Shown here piece by piece: positions 1-12,738 of a stretch of 64,000 nt of DNA (position 1 is its first letter; each line of letters starts with the position of its first letter). Source of the DNA: Gerris lacustris (taxonomy: Eukaryota > Arthropoda > Insecta > Hemiptera > Gerridae); the NCBI GenBank assembly GCA_951217055.1, contig OX578276.1, positions 66,081,144 to 66,145,143 of the forward strand. The letters run 5' to 3'. The notes below the pieces were generated by a model. That model saw nothing but the letters and a program-made list of their open reading frames with translations. It ran no database searches and was not told the DNA's origin. The position numbers and the translations under genes were made by a program.

Positions 1-2985
1 CCGCATTATTTCCTCCCTCACCATGCTGTCCTCCGTGATAGTTTAACTACAAAGCTAAGAGTTGTGTTCAATGGTAGCATGGTGACAACAACTGGTTTGT
101 CATTAAATGACATACTAGCTGTTGGTCCTCAATTACTTAACGATTCATTTGATATATTATTAAGATTTAGAGGCTATCTTTATGCCCTCATTGGTGACGT
201 TGCAAAAATGTATCGCCAAATTCTCATTCACCCCCTTGATACAGCTTATCAGTTAATTTTATGGCGCTCAAACCCGTCTGAACCTGTAAAAATATTTCGT
301 TTGCTGACTGTAACTTATGGTACAGCCCCAGCTCCATTTTTAGCCATTAGAACAACTCATAAATTAGCTTCTGATTTTAAAGTTTCCTTTCCTAATGCGT
401 CCAAAAGGATCTTACAAGACTTTTATTGTGATGACCTGGTTTCAGGTGAAAGTACTGTCAGTAAATTAATTCAGTTGAAAGACGAATTATCTGAAATTTT
501 CAAGCTTGGAGGTATGGAGCTTCGTAAATGGTGCTCGAACTATCCGGGTTTAGAATTCTCTTCCGATAGTGAATTTATTTCTCTATCAATTGATGACAAT
601 GTTAAGACTCTAGGTATGTCTTGGCACCCTAGAGACGATACCTTTCAATTTCATATTGAATTTCCGACTAGAGAACTTGTGACAAAAAGAACAATAGTCT
701 CTGATGTATGTCGAATTTTTGATCCTTTGGGATTGATGGGTCCACTAGTGATGAAGGCAAAACTGTTCATTCGTACCCTATGGCTTAATCATCTTGATTG
801 GGATGAAGAGTTGCCTCAGTCCTTGTTAGTAGAATGGATTAATTTTACTGATCTGATTCATGCTATCTCCAAACCATCTATTCCTAGACACATATGTTCA
901 ATTGAAAATCCTATTAAGTTTGAATTGCATGGCTTTTGTGATGCCAGTGAGGCTGGATATGGCTGTTGTTTTTACCTGAAATCATATAACGAAGAAACTT
1001 CTTGTGTTCATCTCTTATGTTCTAAAAGTCGAGTTTCACCTACAAAGGTTCAATCAATTCCAAGATTAGAACTTTGTGGGGCACTATTGTTAAGTGAACT
1101 TTGCCAGAAAGTTACACAATCTCTTACCAATATAGAATTTTCTAGAATCTACCTTTGGACTGACGCTATGATTGTGCTTCATTGGTTAGCCTCTCATTCA
1201 TGTAAATGGAAAGTTTTTGTGAGCAACAGGGTTTCCAAAATTCAGGAACTTACAGAAAATTATACTTGGTTGCATGTGTCAACGGAGGATAACCCTGCTG
1301 ATAATCTTAGTCGTGGAAATTTTGACAATTCTTCTAAGTGGTGGCATGGTCCCTCATTCCTATCGTCAATTTCAGAATACCCAAATCCAATTTTGTCTCC
1401 AGATTGTTCACCTCCTGAAGAAAAAGAATTGCTTGTTCATGTAGAAGTAAAATCTTCAGTTGGTTCTTCCTTTGAATTATTAAATCTTAATAAGTTCTCT
1501 TCTTGGATCAAACTTACTCATGTTGTTGCCTATGTTTTCCGTTTTATTAAATGCTTAAAAAGCCACGTAGATAAGAATTTTGAAAAATTTCCTGTAGAGT
1601 TGACTCCTAACGAAATACAGCAAGCCCAACTTAAAATATTATTACTTACTCAATCCGAAATGTTTCCTAATGAAATTAACCTTATTAGTAAAAATAAACC
1701 TCTTCCAAGTTCATGTCATTTACTTTCTCTTTCACCATTCCTTGATCCTAATGGTCTCCTCCGGGTTGGAGGAAGATTGAAGCACTCATCTATTTCATCA
1801 AATCAAAAACATCAAATCCTTCTGACATCCTCCCATCTAGTAACCCTTATGATTCTTAATTATTATCATAAAAAGACACTTCATAGTGGTCCCCAAAGTC
1901 TTCTTTACTCCGTACGCCAAGTTTACTGGCCTTTAAATGGTATGAATACCTGTAAAAAGATTGTTAGACAATGTACCACGTGTTTTAAAGCTAATCCTAT
2001 TCCTGCTAAATGTATTATGGGTAACTTACCTGAAGATAGGGTTAATGTTAGTAGACCTTTTACTAATACCGGCTTAGATTTTGCTGGCCCAATTTTAATT
2101 AGACAATCTATGAGTCGCAAACCAACCCTAATAAAGGCATACATATGCGTTTTTGTTTGCTTTTCCACTAAAGCGGTTCATTTAGAACCAGTAAGTGACC
2201 TTACGACTACAGCATTTTTAGCAGCCGTTAGACGGTTTATTGCTAGGCGTGGTATGATAAGGCATATTTATTGTGACAATGGAAAAAATTTTGTTGGAGC
2301 CAAAAATCACCTTAATGATATGTATAAATTAATTAATTCCAAGGAATGTCAGTCGACATTAATATCCTCCTTTAATGATGTAGGTTTAGAATGGAATTTC
2401 ATACCTGCCAAATCTCCTGCCTTTGGTGGTCTTTGGGAGGCGGCAGTTAAAAGTTCCAAACACCATTTACGGCGTGTTATGGGGCTCATTCATTTTAATT
2501 TTGAGGAATTGTGTACCATACTTGCCCAGATTGAAGCACAGTTGAATTCAAGACCTTTAACTCCACTGTCAAACGATCCAAATGATTTGTTAGCTCTGAG
2601 TCCTTCCCACTTTTTAGTGGGTAGTCAACTTACCACTATTCCAGATGAAATTTGTGTATCAGAAAAATCAATGTCTTTACATAATCGATGGCACTGTGTT
2701 CAAAAGGCTCAGAATGATTTCTGGTCTCGGTGGCAACGAGAATATCTTGGTCATCTTCAATCCAAAACTAAGTGGCGTCAACCTTATGACCATGTTGAGG
2801 AGGGTATGCTTGTCATTCTTAAGGATGACAATCTTGCGCCTCTTCACTGGCCATTGGCTAGAATAACCTCCATTCACAAGGGCAGTGATGGAGTTCCTAG
2901 AGTTGTAACTCTTAAAACTAAATCTGGTGAAACCACCAGAAGTGTTCGCAATATTTGCCCTCTTCCAAAAGATATCAGTTTGTAA
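1..2985 (+). CDS. pol: BEL/Pao retrotransposon Pol polyprotein, 5' partial (RT, RNase H, integrase, C-terminal domain)
   Basis: The frame is open from base 1, so the gene starts outside the window; the first ATG (position 64) is internal. Residue numbers here count from that ATG. The reverse transcriptase shows the BEL-type start (VVFNGS, then GLSLNDIL) and the catalytic YCDDL at residues 121-125. A Pao-type RNase H follows, with FCDASEAGYG. The integrase has a zinc-binding HxxxxxH...CTTC stretch, then the catalytic core with D in YCDNGKNF and E in GGLWEAAVK. The C-terminal part, with WSRWQREYL and GMLVILKDD, matches the DUF5641-type tail common in BEL/Pao. There is no stop or frameshift over about 990 codons, and the catalytic residues I can identify are present, so this copy looks young. 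Gag, protease and the 5' LTR are not in view. It ends 176 bp before the probable 3' LTR. Confidence 0.95.
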   Translation, partial: PHYFLPHHAVLRDSLTTKLRVVFNGSMVTTTGLSLNDILAVGPQLLNDSFDILLRFRGYLYALIGDVAKMYRQILIHPLDTAYQLILWRSNPSEPVKIFRLLTVTYGTAPAPFLAIRTTHKLASDFKVSFPNASKRILQDFYCDDLVSGESTVSKLIQLKDELSEIFKLGGMELRKWCSNYPGLEFSSDSEFISLSIDDNVKTLGMSWHPRDDTFQFHIEFPTRELVTKRTIVSDVCRIFDPLGLMGPLVMKAKLFIRTLWLNHLDWDEELPQSLLVEWINFTDLIHAISKPSIPRHICSIENPIKFELHGFCDASEAGYGCCFYLKSYNEETSCVHLLCSKSRVSPTKVQSIPRLELCGALLLSELCQKVTQSLTNIEFSRIYLWTDAMIVLHWLASHSCKWKVFVSNRVSKIQELTENYTWLHVSTEDNPADNLSRGNFDNSSKWWHGPSFLSSISEYPNPILSPDCSPPEEKELLVHVEVKSSVGSSFELLNLNKFSSWIKLTHVVAYVFRFIKCLKSHVDKNFEKFPVELTPNEIQQAQLKILLLTQSEMFPNEINLISKNKPLPSSCHLLSLSPFLDPNGLLRVGGRLKHSSISSNQKHQILLTSSHLVTLMILNYYHKKTLHSGPQSLLYSVRQVYWPLNGMNTCKKIVRQCTTCFKANPIPAKCIMGNLPEDRVNVSRPFTNTGLDFAGPILIRQSMSRKPTLIKAYICVFVCFSTKAVHLEPVSDLTTTAFLAAVRRFIARRGMIRHIYCDNGKNFVGAKNHLNDMYKLINSKECQSTLISSFNDVGLEWNFIPAKSPAFGGLWEAAVKSSKHHLRRVMGLIHFNFEELCTILAQIEAQLNSRPLTPLSNDPNDLLALSPSHFLVGSQLTTIPDEICVSEKSMSLHNRWHCVQKAQNDFWSRWQREYLGHLQSKTKWRQPYDHVEEGMLVILKDDNLAPLHWPLARITSIHKGSDGVPRVVTLKTKSGETTRSVRNICPLPKDISL

Positions 2986-3148
2986 TTCACAATTTTTTGT
3001 ATTATTTTTTTTTTGTATTGTTTCTTTTTTTTTTGATTTTCCAATTTTGATTGTAAGCCAATTTTAATATTTGTACCTAGTATATAAGTTTCCTAAAATA
3101 ATGTGACAGTGAAAAGATACCACTTAAGTTTTTCGTGGGATCTTTTCA

Positions 3149-3364
3149 CGGGAGGCGGTTATGTTGGGGTGTTTGGTTTGGTTTGGGGGAAGGGGGTGGC
3201 TTACAGTCCCCACTCCTTGTCCTCCCTTCCACTAGCCACCCTTCTGTCTTAGTCTGAATGTCTTCCTGTCACAGTGTTTTCTCCCGACTCGATGTTATTT
3301 ATCCAAACCTCAATAAAAAAGAGTTTTTATGTGTTTCCTAAATCTAATAATTTTGTGTTTTACA
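3149..3364 (+). repeat. Polypurine tract and probable 3' LTR of the BEL/Pao element
   Basis: A purine-rich GGGAGGCGG tract (about 3150-3158) precedes TGTTGGGG at 3162, the usual TG start of an LTR. AATAAA lies at 3312-3317, and a candidate CA end is at 3364 (TTTTACA). That gives an LTR of about 203 bp, short for the group but possible. The 5' LTR is outside the window, so the right edge is a guess. Confidence 0.6.
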
Positions 3365-5088
3365 TCCAATTCCTGATGCGCCGCATCATTAAGTATTTTT
3401 AATATGTTACTAGATTGCTCATAGTTTAGCAATTTAAATTATTTCAGACTTCCATGTTATTGAAATGATGAGACAACAAAAAAAAAATTAAAAAAGAATG
3501 CATAGTTATATTTAAAAAAAGAAGCATATTTGATCAGATTTTTTAATAGGAAGAGGAGTATAGGCTCTATTTTTACTATTTAATATTAAATGGAATAGCA
3601 TTGTTTTTTATTTGTCTAAGTACTGAAAAATCGATTAATATGTTGATCAGTTATTATTCCTCAAAACAAGGCATTTATTGGAAAATTTCTGATCTGAGTC
3701 ACTTATTCTTTATTGATGCCTCATAATGAAGCACTGTTGACTTCTTTTGTTTTGTAATCTAGCTCGATCTTGAGTCCTTGTTAGACGTAGAAGCAATCTG
3801 ACTGTTTGTGTGGTCATGCTCAAATCATAATTCTATTGTAGAAAAACTAAATATTTTAAAAGTTTAATCTGTGAAGTATGTATAGTATAATTCTTGTTTA
3901 CAATTATTAATTTTATCAATATTATTATTTTTTTATTTTTACATAAAATCATGTTGTTGTATATCTGCTTTTATAATTATTTAAATAACTATTCCATATA
4001 CTAATGGCTGGATGGTGCAAAAAGAGTTGTACCAGTGATGGAAGTTTAGTCTAGTGCATTTGTACAACCTGAAGTTTTCAAATTAGTGGACTAGATGCAA
4101 AGGGATAAATGATGAACCAGTGGTAAAGGAGTTATGTGGCTGTATAAATCTGCTAAATAAGGTAGAAATGTAAGAGCAAATAAGTGCACATGATATTTCT
4201 TGTTAGTGCTACAATCTAAGGATTCATAACTAAATGTTTAGTTTCTGTAAAAGAAAAAAATATGTAAAAGCGTTTTTTTAATGAAAAATGAAGACAATAC
4301 ATTAATTAATATCCCATATGTATACAATATAATTATATATCTATTTCATTAGTCTATCTCCCTCACTTGAAGCTAACGTAAGCTCTGCAATGTTTCCGGT
4401 TGTACTATTGCTCTTAACTTTCTAATACTTTATAAATTGTTTATATTTTTCACATTGTGTTTGCTAAATGTGCTCTGAAGAGGAGTATACTCATAATACA
4501 CAGTTATTAGTCAAGTAGTTTTAATGTAATCACAGCTGAGTTATAATTGTTTTAATTTAAATATAAATTTATTTAAATAATTATAGTAATAATGTATCCT
4601 ATTTTTATTGGAATTTTCATAATCTGGATTACTCTTATAATATTAATTTATATTTATTGGAGTTAACTTTTAATAGAGCTAAATCTTAGGGAATATATTC
4701 TGTATACTATGTAGTATGTGTATTTTTAAATAGGATATAATTAATTTCTTTTTTTAAATTGTTGTTATGTATAAATATAAAATATACTTTCCTTATAATT
4801 TTTCAGATTTTTCCCATAAGCTCGGGATTTCTCCCTTAATTTAATTTAATCTATTATAAACTTTGTTTGTTAAGAGGTCCCTATTAAACAATAATTGTGA
4901 TTGTGATTGATTTAGCTCAAAATAGGTAAAAAAAAATAAGTTGCTTGTACCAGATTAATCTTTAAAAGTTTGAAGTTTATTCCATAAAAATAATGTAAAG
5001 ATTTAGGCCAACTATTTATTAGATAAGCTAGATACAAGCTTATTGTTTTTGTTAAAAATTCAATAAATGATTATTGCTTAAATGAGTT
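3365..5088. other. AT-rich intergenic stretch, no gene seen
   Basis: I find no open frame of note, no RNA gene and no recognisable transposon end here. The sequence is AT-rich with short homopolymers. Confidence 0.5.
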
Positions 5089-5355
5089 AATGTCTGTACC
5101 TCAGAGGTAAACTGTCGTAACTACATTTTTTGTGATTTTCGAATTATTGCGATGAGTTATGGGTAAAAAATAAAATTTAATATGGAGTCAAATAGCCAGA
5201 CATGTATTATGAAAAATGTCACAACATAAAATACAATTGATGTCTGGCTATTTGACTCCATGTTAAATTTTATTTTTTACCCATAACTCATCGCAATAAT
5301 CTGAAAATCACAAAAAATGTAGTTACGACAGTTTACCTCTGAGGTACAGATGTTA
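5089..5355. repeat. Palindromic MITE-like element (arms of about 115 bp)
   Basis: The left arm 5089-5202 and right arm 5241-5355 are reverse complements with only a few differences, separated by about 38 bp. Outer ends read TCTGTACCTCAGAGGTAAAC on both strands. The near-identity of the arms suggests a recent insertion or selection for the fold. No target duplication is clear and no coding capacity exists. Confidence 0.8.
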
Positions 5356-6331
5356 TAACTTCAAAAAAAAAGAAAGAAACAGATTTAAGATGTACAACTA
5401 GATAGAAAAATGTAAACAATATTTTTTTAAATCTTATTATGATGAAAAATATTCTTTTTCTCTGTGAAAAACAGATAAAATCATCCCTTCTCAATCCTCT
5501 CTCGAGACAATTATCTTTGATAACTGCTTCACTTACATTCTATACTTTTTGTTGCATTGTTAATTCAATTTCTCTTAATTCAACTTTCTTTTAGTTTTCC
5601 CTTATTGTAATTAAATATTGGAAATGATTAACTAAATATTTGTAATATTGTGAAAGAGCGATATCATAGAAATGTTTTTTTTTTTTTTTAAATTATGGAT
5701 TTTGTTTTCTATGAATTATTTGGTTCTTTGTATTGGTTGTGTTTTAAGGTAAATCTTTATTTTTATTTATTATCTTTTTTAGTACTCTGTATAGTGATTT
5801 TTAATTGCCAAATATAATATTTATTTATTTTTTAATTAATCAGTGGATTCTTCCTGAAAAGACTTGATCGTGTAGGGGTAATTATTTGTTTGCTCCACTA
5901 GTAAACTAAGCAACTAATATCAAACAGAATTATAAGATTTATATTTTACCAATGTTAATATTTTGAAAATCTTTAAAAAAAAAATTTGACTAATATAAAG
6001 CCTTTTCATTTTCAAAGATTAAATTAAGTCAAATTTAAATTTATGGTACACTAAAGTACTGCAACATCCTAACTATCATTCAGAGGTTTAATATGATCTT
6101 GAAACCTTAGTCTGAATACCGACAAATCTGATGCAATTCCCCAGAAGATAAGATGTGTATGAAATTCTGTTTTATCCTTTTTTTTTATGAGAAATATTGT
6201 TGAGACCCCTACACATAGTTGTCAAGTAAACTTGCAAAGGTTCTTACCCTGAAGGTGCTATATATATATTTTTAAATAGTCAAATTCTTTTATAATTAAT
6301 TGTACTTCCTTTATTTTATTTTATTTTTTTC

Positions 6332-6401
<70 letters not shown>

Positions 6402-7120
6402 ATGTACATTTTTGTTTGTTTGTAATGTTTAAAAATGATTTATATTAATGTAATGAATGCCACTGTTATTTTATTTTTTACATTCAGTACTACTTAGTGC
6501 GTTTGTTTAATGATTGTTATTGTTCCCCTGTCAATAACCCCATAATTAAAAAGCATTCCGAGTTAATTTAAATTAAAACATCATACAATACCATTTTAAA
6601 TATTCAATTGTAATAGAGAGTTACTATTAATAATTTTAAATTGTGTTATCTTGTTGAAATAATAATTTTTTAGAAAAAAATTATAATTTATCTTTTTTAT
6701 TCCTTTCCAATTAAATCCTTTTCTTATGACAAAAATCATTTGAACTTGAGGACACTGCCAATCAATTATTACGCTCAAAAATGTTTCTGGATGAGCCAAG
6801 ATATTTTAAAACTCTTGGTTTGACAAGGTTTTTTTTTTTGCCCGTTGTCATAAATAAGAGGAATCTGCCACTCTTTACCATACAAATTTACCCTATCGCA
6901 CTAATGGTCTTTTTAATTAAATGTCATGGCTCTGGTCTCATGTCTGACTGATAATTGAGGTTCCACTGTACTTTTAACATTAAATTTGTGCAGGCGATTG
7001 ACATTAATATGGAATGATCTGTGGGCTGCTTTCGACAAATAATTTCTTTTAAATCAGATGAGTACTTTCATAAATATATAAATGATAGGTTGTTTTGACC
7101 GAGATTTTGTACTAGTTCAT
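5356..7120. other. AT-rich intergenic stretch with an (AT)n tract
   Basis: Only simple sequence is recognisable: an alternating AT tract at about 6335-6400 (about 33 repeats) and several A/T homopolymers. Short open frames here have low-complexity translations and no family resemblance. Confidence 0.5.
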
Positions 7121-7694
7121 AATTATGACCAGAGAGGTTAATAAAAAGTAACACAACAATATTGTCATCACAATTTTATATTTTCTTTTTAAGTTTTTGG
7201 TAGTATTCATACTACGGAACGTTTCTTCCAGAACGTCCTGGGGCTGAAGTCTATTTTTCTCTGTCTGTCTCCCTTTGTAATTATAATTATAATTTGATTT
7301 AAATTTTATATTTATTATAAACAAACGGGTTTCGACATTTTATATAATCTCAGGGTTAAAATTGGGTTGAGTAAAATCTATAAAAACACTTGAAAACATA
7401 AAAAATAATTTTGCAAGTATATATAATTTAGTTATAGTAAAATAAGGAAATTATTGTTTTGCTTTAAGCAGTTGAAAAATAAGTTATACCTGTCTTAAGC
7501 CTTCATATCCCTTAATCCTCCTACAGCCCTATTCTACCCCCCACTTAGTACTGTTATTTTAAGTCATAAAAGCTTGTATAGTAAATATGTAGCTAGTTGT
7601 GAAGATGATAACATCATAAAATGTTGAAACGCATTTATATAAAATTGTGGACAATATTTTTGTGTTACTTTTTATTAACCTCTCCAGTCATAAT
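7121..7694. repeat. Inverted-repeat element, arms about 58 bp, with a hairpin-GAAAC motif
   Basis: The left arm 7121-7180 and right arm 7640-7694 are reverse complements (shared core GTGTTACTTTTTATTAACC). Just inside the right arm, about 7600-7631, lies TGAAGATG followed by a hairpin (AACAT/ATGTT) and GAAAC, the same layout seen in other elements of this window. Part of the left half (about 7190-7220, AAGTTTTTGGTA then CATACTACGGAA) recurs at about 19541-19572 in RpS27A intron 1, so this is a dispersed family. Confidence 0.65.
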
Positions 7695-8920
7695 TTTTGT
7701 TGGGTTATTGACTCTTAAAGGGGTTCGTCTTAATAGTACTTTATAAAAAAACTGCACACCAATATTAAACGTGTAATATCGTACAAAATATTACAACCGA
7801 GTGAAAAAACATTTTTTCTTGACACTTTTGTCGTGACGTCATAAGTAAACAAATATAATTAAATTAGAAATCTCTGACAATTTTAAAGACATAGATATTA
7901 ATAATTTTTTATTGCGCATCCACAAGAGAAAGCAATTACTGCCTAATGTTGAGCCATCAAAATCGTGTAGTTTTGAAGGAATAATAGAATATGGGTCTTC
8001 TTACCGACCATCTTTAGCAGAGGTAAGCATACAAGGGAAGCTGACCTCTGGTCCAAAGGAAAGCAAAAATAATCTAAAACTAGCTTTGTACATTAGCTTT
8101 CAATTTTTTTTTTCTTTTTTTTGTGGTGCAACCCAATAATCTATTGAAGGTTTAGACCCAACTTTACAACTATATTTTGTAATGGATGACTAGGTTGGTG
8201 AGTTGCCCCATCAGCAGAATGAACCATATAATTACCATGCTCAACTGGATCCGAATTCCAGGGGGCATATGAAAAATGGGAAAAGCTGCAACAGCAGTGT
8301 ATTGATGCATCAGGGTTAATTTTTTTTTTAGATTATTAACTCATTGTAAATGAATCTTTATTAAATTTATTTTTTATAAATTCAGTCCTGATTCTTATTT
8401 AACAAACTATGTAAAATACTTAATCTTACAACTTGTTTAACATTCCAAATAATTAAAATTGTTTATATTATATTTTCAGTTATTATACTTTGGTGAACTA
8501 AAATAGTAAATTTTCTTTGTTGGGGTGTTTGTTTAGGCCTTATGGAGGATTAATTTGTTCTTAACTTCATTTGTTCTTCCTAGAACCAAGGATTGGACAT
8601 TGGACCTTGAAAACCCCTTGACCCCCCGCCCCTTTTACTTCCATTCCTTTTTCCTTAGGGGCCAAATATTAAAATTGTCCTCACAATCCAAGCTCTAGAT
8701 TCCCTTTAATGAGTGCTTATCTTGTAAGGAAAAGTCTTATAGTTAGTTTCATTGGAAATGTTTAACTAATCAATTTAAAATTATAAATCACAAATTAGTA
8801 TTAAAATGCTTGTTTTTTATGATTATGAAAAATAAATAAATTAAATGTAAAAGAAAATGGACTACTATTTACAAATAAATTAAACTAAGAGCTAAGCGAA
8901 TTGTTAACTTTCTGCGTAAT
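7695..8920. other. Intergenic stretch; possible diverged LTR at 8519
   Basis: At 8519-8532 the sequence matches the first 14 bases of the BEL LTR (TGTTGGGGTGTTTG) and is followed by C-rich sequence of similar character to about 8690. It could be a decayed solo LTR of a related element. The rest holds nothing I recognise. Confidence 0.3.
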
Positions 8921-9706
8921 CAGTGGCGTATCTATGGGCCCGCTCGCATTGCGGGGGGCCCCAGTGGCAGGGGGACCCCAAATCCAGAAATAACTGGAAT
9001 AGACGACTAAAGTGGGCCTGTAATGTTGGCAACACTGACGATCATCTGTGACCTCTGCGTTCCAAACAAACTTTTTTTACCATGTAAAACTCTATTGTGT
9101 GTATTTATAATTGCTTCATTTTAATATTCTATAGACTTTTTCCAGTGTTTTTTTGTGTTTTATTGCAATTTGTAACCATTTTTAACTACTAAGCATAAAA
9201 GGTAAGTTTTTTTCTTCTTTTTTGGGCCTTAATAGGTTCATTTTATTACGTGGATTTCATATCGTTTGGTCTTGATTCAAACCATTGAATTAAACTTTAA
9301 ATTTTCATATTATTTGATCATTTTGTTTTTACTATTATTTTTTTATCATAATTTCTTTACTTGGAATTAGTTTTTCCGATAGTTTTTTTTATTAATCTGT
9401 TGCTTTTCAGCCTTTGAAACTCGCTCTGCCTGGAACTATTTTAGTTTATAAAACCCATTATTTTTTACCTTTATCAATTTATGTTTATGTTTAACTACTT
9501 ATTATTCGGTATGATCATCATAAATTTTGAATTTTAATTAATTTTGACCATTAATTTACTCGAGCCATTAATATTGATGCAATTTATCTCTACTGTTTGA
9601 TCTGATAAGATGTTTTGTTATTTTTAGACCTGTTGTTGTGATTACTGTTTTTCCCCTCTTCTTTTTTAGTGAAAAATGATGGTTAAACAAATTTTAGCTT
9701 TGCTAA

Positions 9707-9856
9707 AATTGCAGCCTTCTTTGTTGGAGACGAAGATGTTTTAGAAATAGAAAATGGATAAGCACATAACATCTTGTACTTATGACGGAGCTCTTAAAGT
9801 ACTGCGAGGAAATGTGAATGCCAGCATGAGAATAAATGTTTTTTACCATGAGGAAG
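9707..9856 (+). pseudogene. Possible upstream exon of the YqaJ-like fragment
   Basis: The segment lies between an acceptor-like TTGCAG and a donor-like GTAAGT. One frame reads VGDEDVLEIENG, which recalls the acidic core (D...EIK) of YqaJ nucleases, but it meets a stop at once. Another frame gives about 35 residues ending FYHEE. The assignment rests mainly on position next to the clearer exon at 10439. Confidence 0.25.
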
Positions 9857-10438
9857 TAAGTAACGATAGCATAAGACTTTTTTACGTTAATAAATGGATA
9901 TTAATCACAAGTTTCTCAACTTTGTCCATGTTAATGAATGGTCATTGATCTTGTTGTTGAACTGCTTATTGCTTTCTTTGCTGTCAAGAAGAAGTAGGAA
10001 ATATAGTAGTCCTATTTTGGTACCATTTCTGTTTTATTCTGTGTTGAAGACCCATGAGACATAAGAAGTATTTTATTGATACATGGCCAGTTAGATTTCA
10101 CTAGGGACCTTAAAGACTAAGATGGAATACTCTCCTTGCAGTTTGAGTTGGCAAATGTGTCATTGATGACTAACAACATTTATAAAGAATAATAAAGTTA
10201 AGTAGAGTCAAATATTTAACTATAAAACATTGATTCTATTGGTCTCAAGTCTTCTACTTTTTTATTCTTTAGGATTATCTCCTGTTCTGTTTTAAAATAA
10301 TATTTATTAGTCTCTTGCAATATTTCCAAAAAATATTATTTGCTCAACTTTTAAGTCTTTTTTCAAGGGAAGAAATTTCCCTGTACACTGTCTCTGTGTT
10401 ATCATTTTTATTTGATGTAATTATTATTTATGCTGCAG

Positions 10439-10608
10439 GAAGGGCAAGGTGTCATTTTGTGCAATGGAACACCCTAGATTTTGTGTATTTTACAATTGAA
10501 AAAGATGAAGACTGGAAGAAGAATATGGCCTTCATGAAGAACGTTTACTTTCAAAAATGTATCCCAAAATTAATCAGTAGGATAGAAAGAGAGAAGCTAA
10601 GTGGTTAG
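10439..10608 (+). pseudogene. C-terminal fragment of a YqaJ-like (lambda-exonuclease family) nuclease
   Basis: After an acceptor-like CTGCAG the frame reads RARCHFVQWNT, then IEKDEDWKKNM and YFQKCIPKLI, ending at TAG 10606-10608. This is the typical C-terminal pattern of YqaJ domains: aromatic or cysteine-rich strand, charged 'RD-x-x-W/F' segment, and a helix ending in LPELx. Such domains are known in phages and in several animal transposon proteins. The catalytic acidic core is absent or frame-broken upstream, so this is a remnant. It lies inside the hAT-bounded region and may be cargo or belong to another nested element. Confidence 0.5.
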
Positions 10609-12738
10609 TATGAACTGTACTTGTTAATATTCATTCCTAATTCATTTTAAATGCATTTTCAGTTTGATATAACTTAACACATTCATACTGTATGAGCTTT
10701 GCTGCCAGGGGGAAACTTGTTTTAGTATTTTTAATCCTCTAACCTAATATTGAATGGATATGTTTAAATGAAAGAAAAAGGTATAATAGGAATTGTCTGT
10801 CTGAACTGTAGGACTAGGTATATACCAGTTCTAAGCTGCAAGACTACTATCTGTAGTTAAAAAAAAGAGGGGGTGACTCCCCAGGCATGCATCCGCCACT
10901 TTGGATAGTTAGGTATGCTGCCCCAGGTGATCCTATGCTATGAACGTGTTACATAATAATCTTTAGTTTATTATTATTTTGTCTATTTATTTATTTTTTT
11001 TTTTTTTTTACAGATTTGTCTGATGTTTCACCTTCCTCCACTTCCACAGTCAAATTATATTTAAATACATATTTTATTATATAATTAAAATAATACACAT
11101 GACTTTTTTGAGCATTCGCTGTTTTTTTTCCCCCCCTTTAACCTTCATGTATACCAGTGTGCTGTACACATGTTGTAGAGAGGGGAAACAAGATTGAACT
11201 AATACTATTAATCTTGTTACACAATTTTGTGTTAACAAAAAAATCAATACTAAGTATAGTATGTTATAGGATTTACAGAAACATGTTTGTTATAAGCTTA
11301 ACATCTTGAGTCATTATTGCAGATTAATACTCAAATATATGCGTCTTACATTAGATGATGCAAATATAACTGACAATATCTATATAGTTATCCTTTTTTG
11401 GCAAGTAAGATCAGTCAATGGCTTTACTTTACGATACCTTATTTTGTTCTTCTTGGCTACTTAAAAATTACTAATTTTGAATACAATTTTGAAGAAAGAT
11501 AGTTTATTTCTTTTCTTGAAAGAAAAAACAAAATAATGAGCTAACAACAGAACTATCATCAGAAAAAGGCAGTGGCTTTGAATTTAACCCATTCAGCACA
11601 TAGTGAAATTTAACCCACTAATAGTATTTGATTGTTAAAGCCACAGACCAATAGTAAAATCTAAGTAAGCTTTAGGAATGAGAAGCACTATAGCCAAATT
11701 AGTAAACTTCCCCAAACAGTCTGCACTGCAAGCAAATGACAAGCCAGTTGAATGTACAAAAAGATTTACCACAAGGTAGAAATAATAACAATGTATAAAA
11801 AAAAAAAAAAAACTTTAATTCAATATATATCATACTACAAAAGTAAAGAGTAAAATACAAATGATACGTAAAAAAAAAAACAAATGAAATATTCTGCATA
11901 TTGGGTTTGGCTTACATCAATAAGGAATTTAGTAGTAACAAGTAAATTAAAATAAATGATAGAACTAGAAATAGGTTTCTAACAAAATTTAGTACTTCAT
12001 ATAATTACCTACATATTTAGTATTATAATATTTATTCAGTCACATATTAGGTTTAGCTTATGTCACAATAAACAATTTAGTAAGAAATTGAAACCATTAA
12101 CGGTTCTACTTTTTTAATAAGGGGATTTTGTAAGTTTGTTAATGCAACACAGACTTGAAAGATTTTGCTTCCATATGAGAAAAAATGATTTGGTAAGAAT
12201 TGTAAAATTCTAAAAGTCTTGATTCTTCTTGCTTTAGCTATTACACCAATTGACATTTGAGATGGTGGCTCTGTTCAGTGCTCTTGAGGAATATTCATCA
12301 TAAGTTGCTTGTACAAAACTTGCAGTTTTTCCAACCAGGTGATAAAATATTGGCAATAGTTGTCGGGAAATAACCAAAGATATATCCCAAAACGCTATAT
12401 AGAGGGTTCACTCATCGTATTGACTTGCAAGAGCTTAGTCTCCCATCATTTTTGTGAATGTAGACTGAAATTTGAGATCCAGGCTCTGTACATTGTACTC
12501 CAACATCGCCTAAAACATAATACAATTAATTGAAATAAACACAAAAAAATATGTATCTTTTTAAAAACTATAAATAAAAAATAGTTGACTAACTAACTAA
12601 GGACTGATTCTCCTACTTCCAGTTTGTCAAGGAAATTTGAAATTTTTTACGCAGTTAGGGGTTACTATAAATAGAAAAAAGCTATTTTTATTTTGATAAG
12701 TTGCCGCCAACTTGATTTTTTTTTAAAAAAATTAGTTA

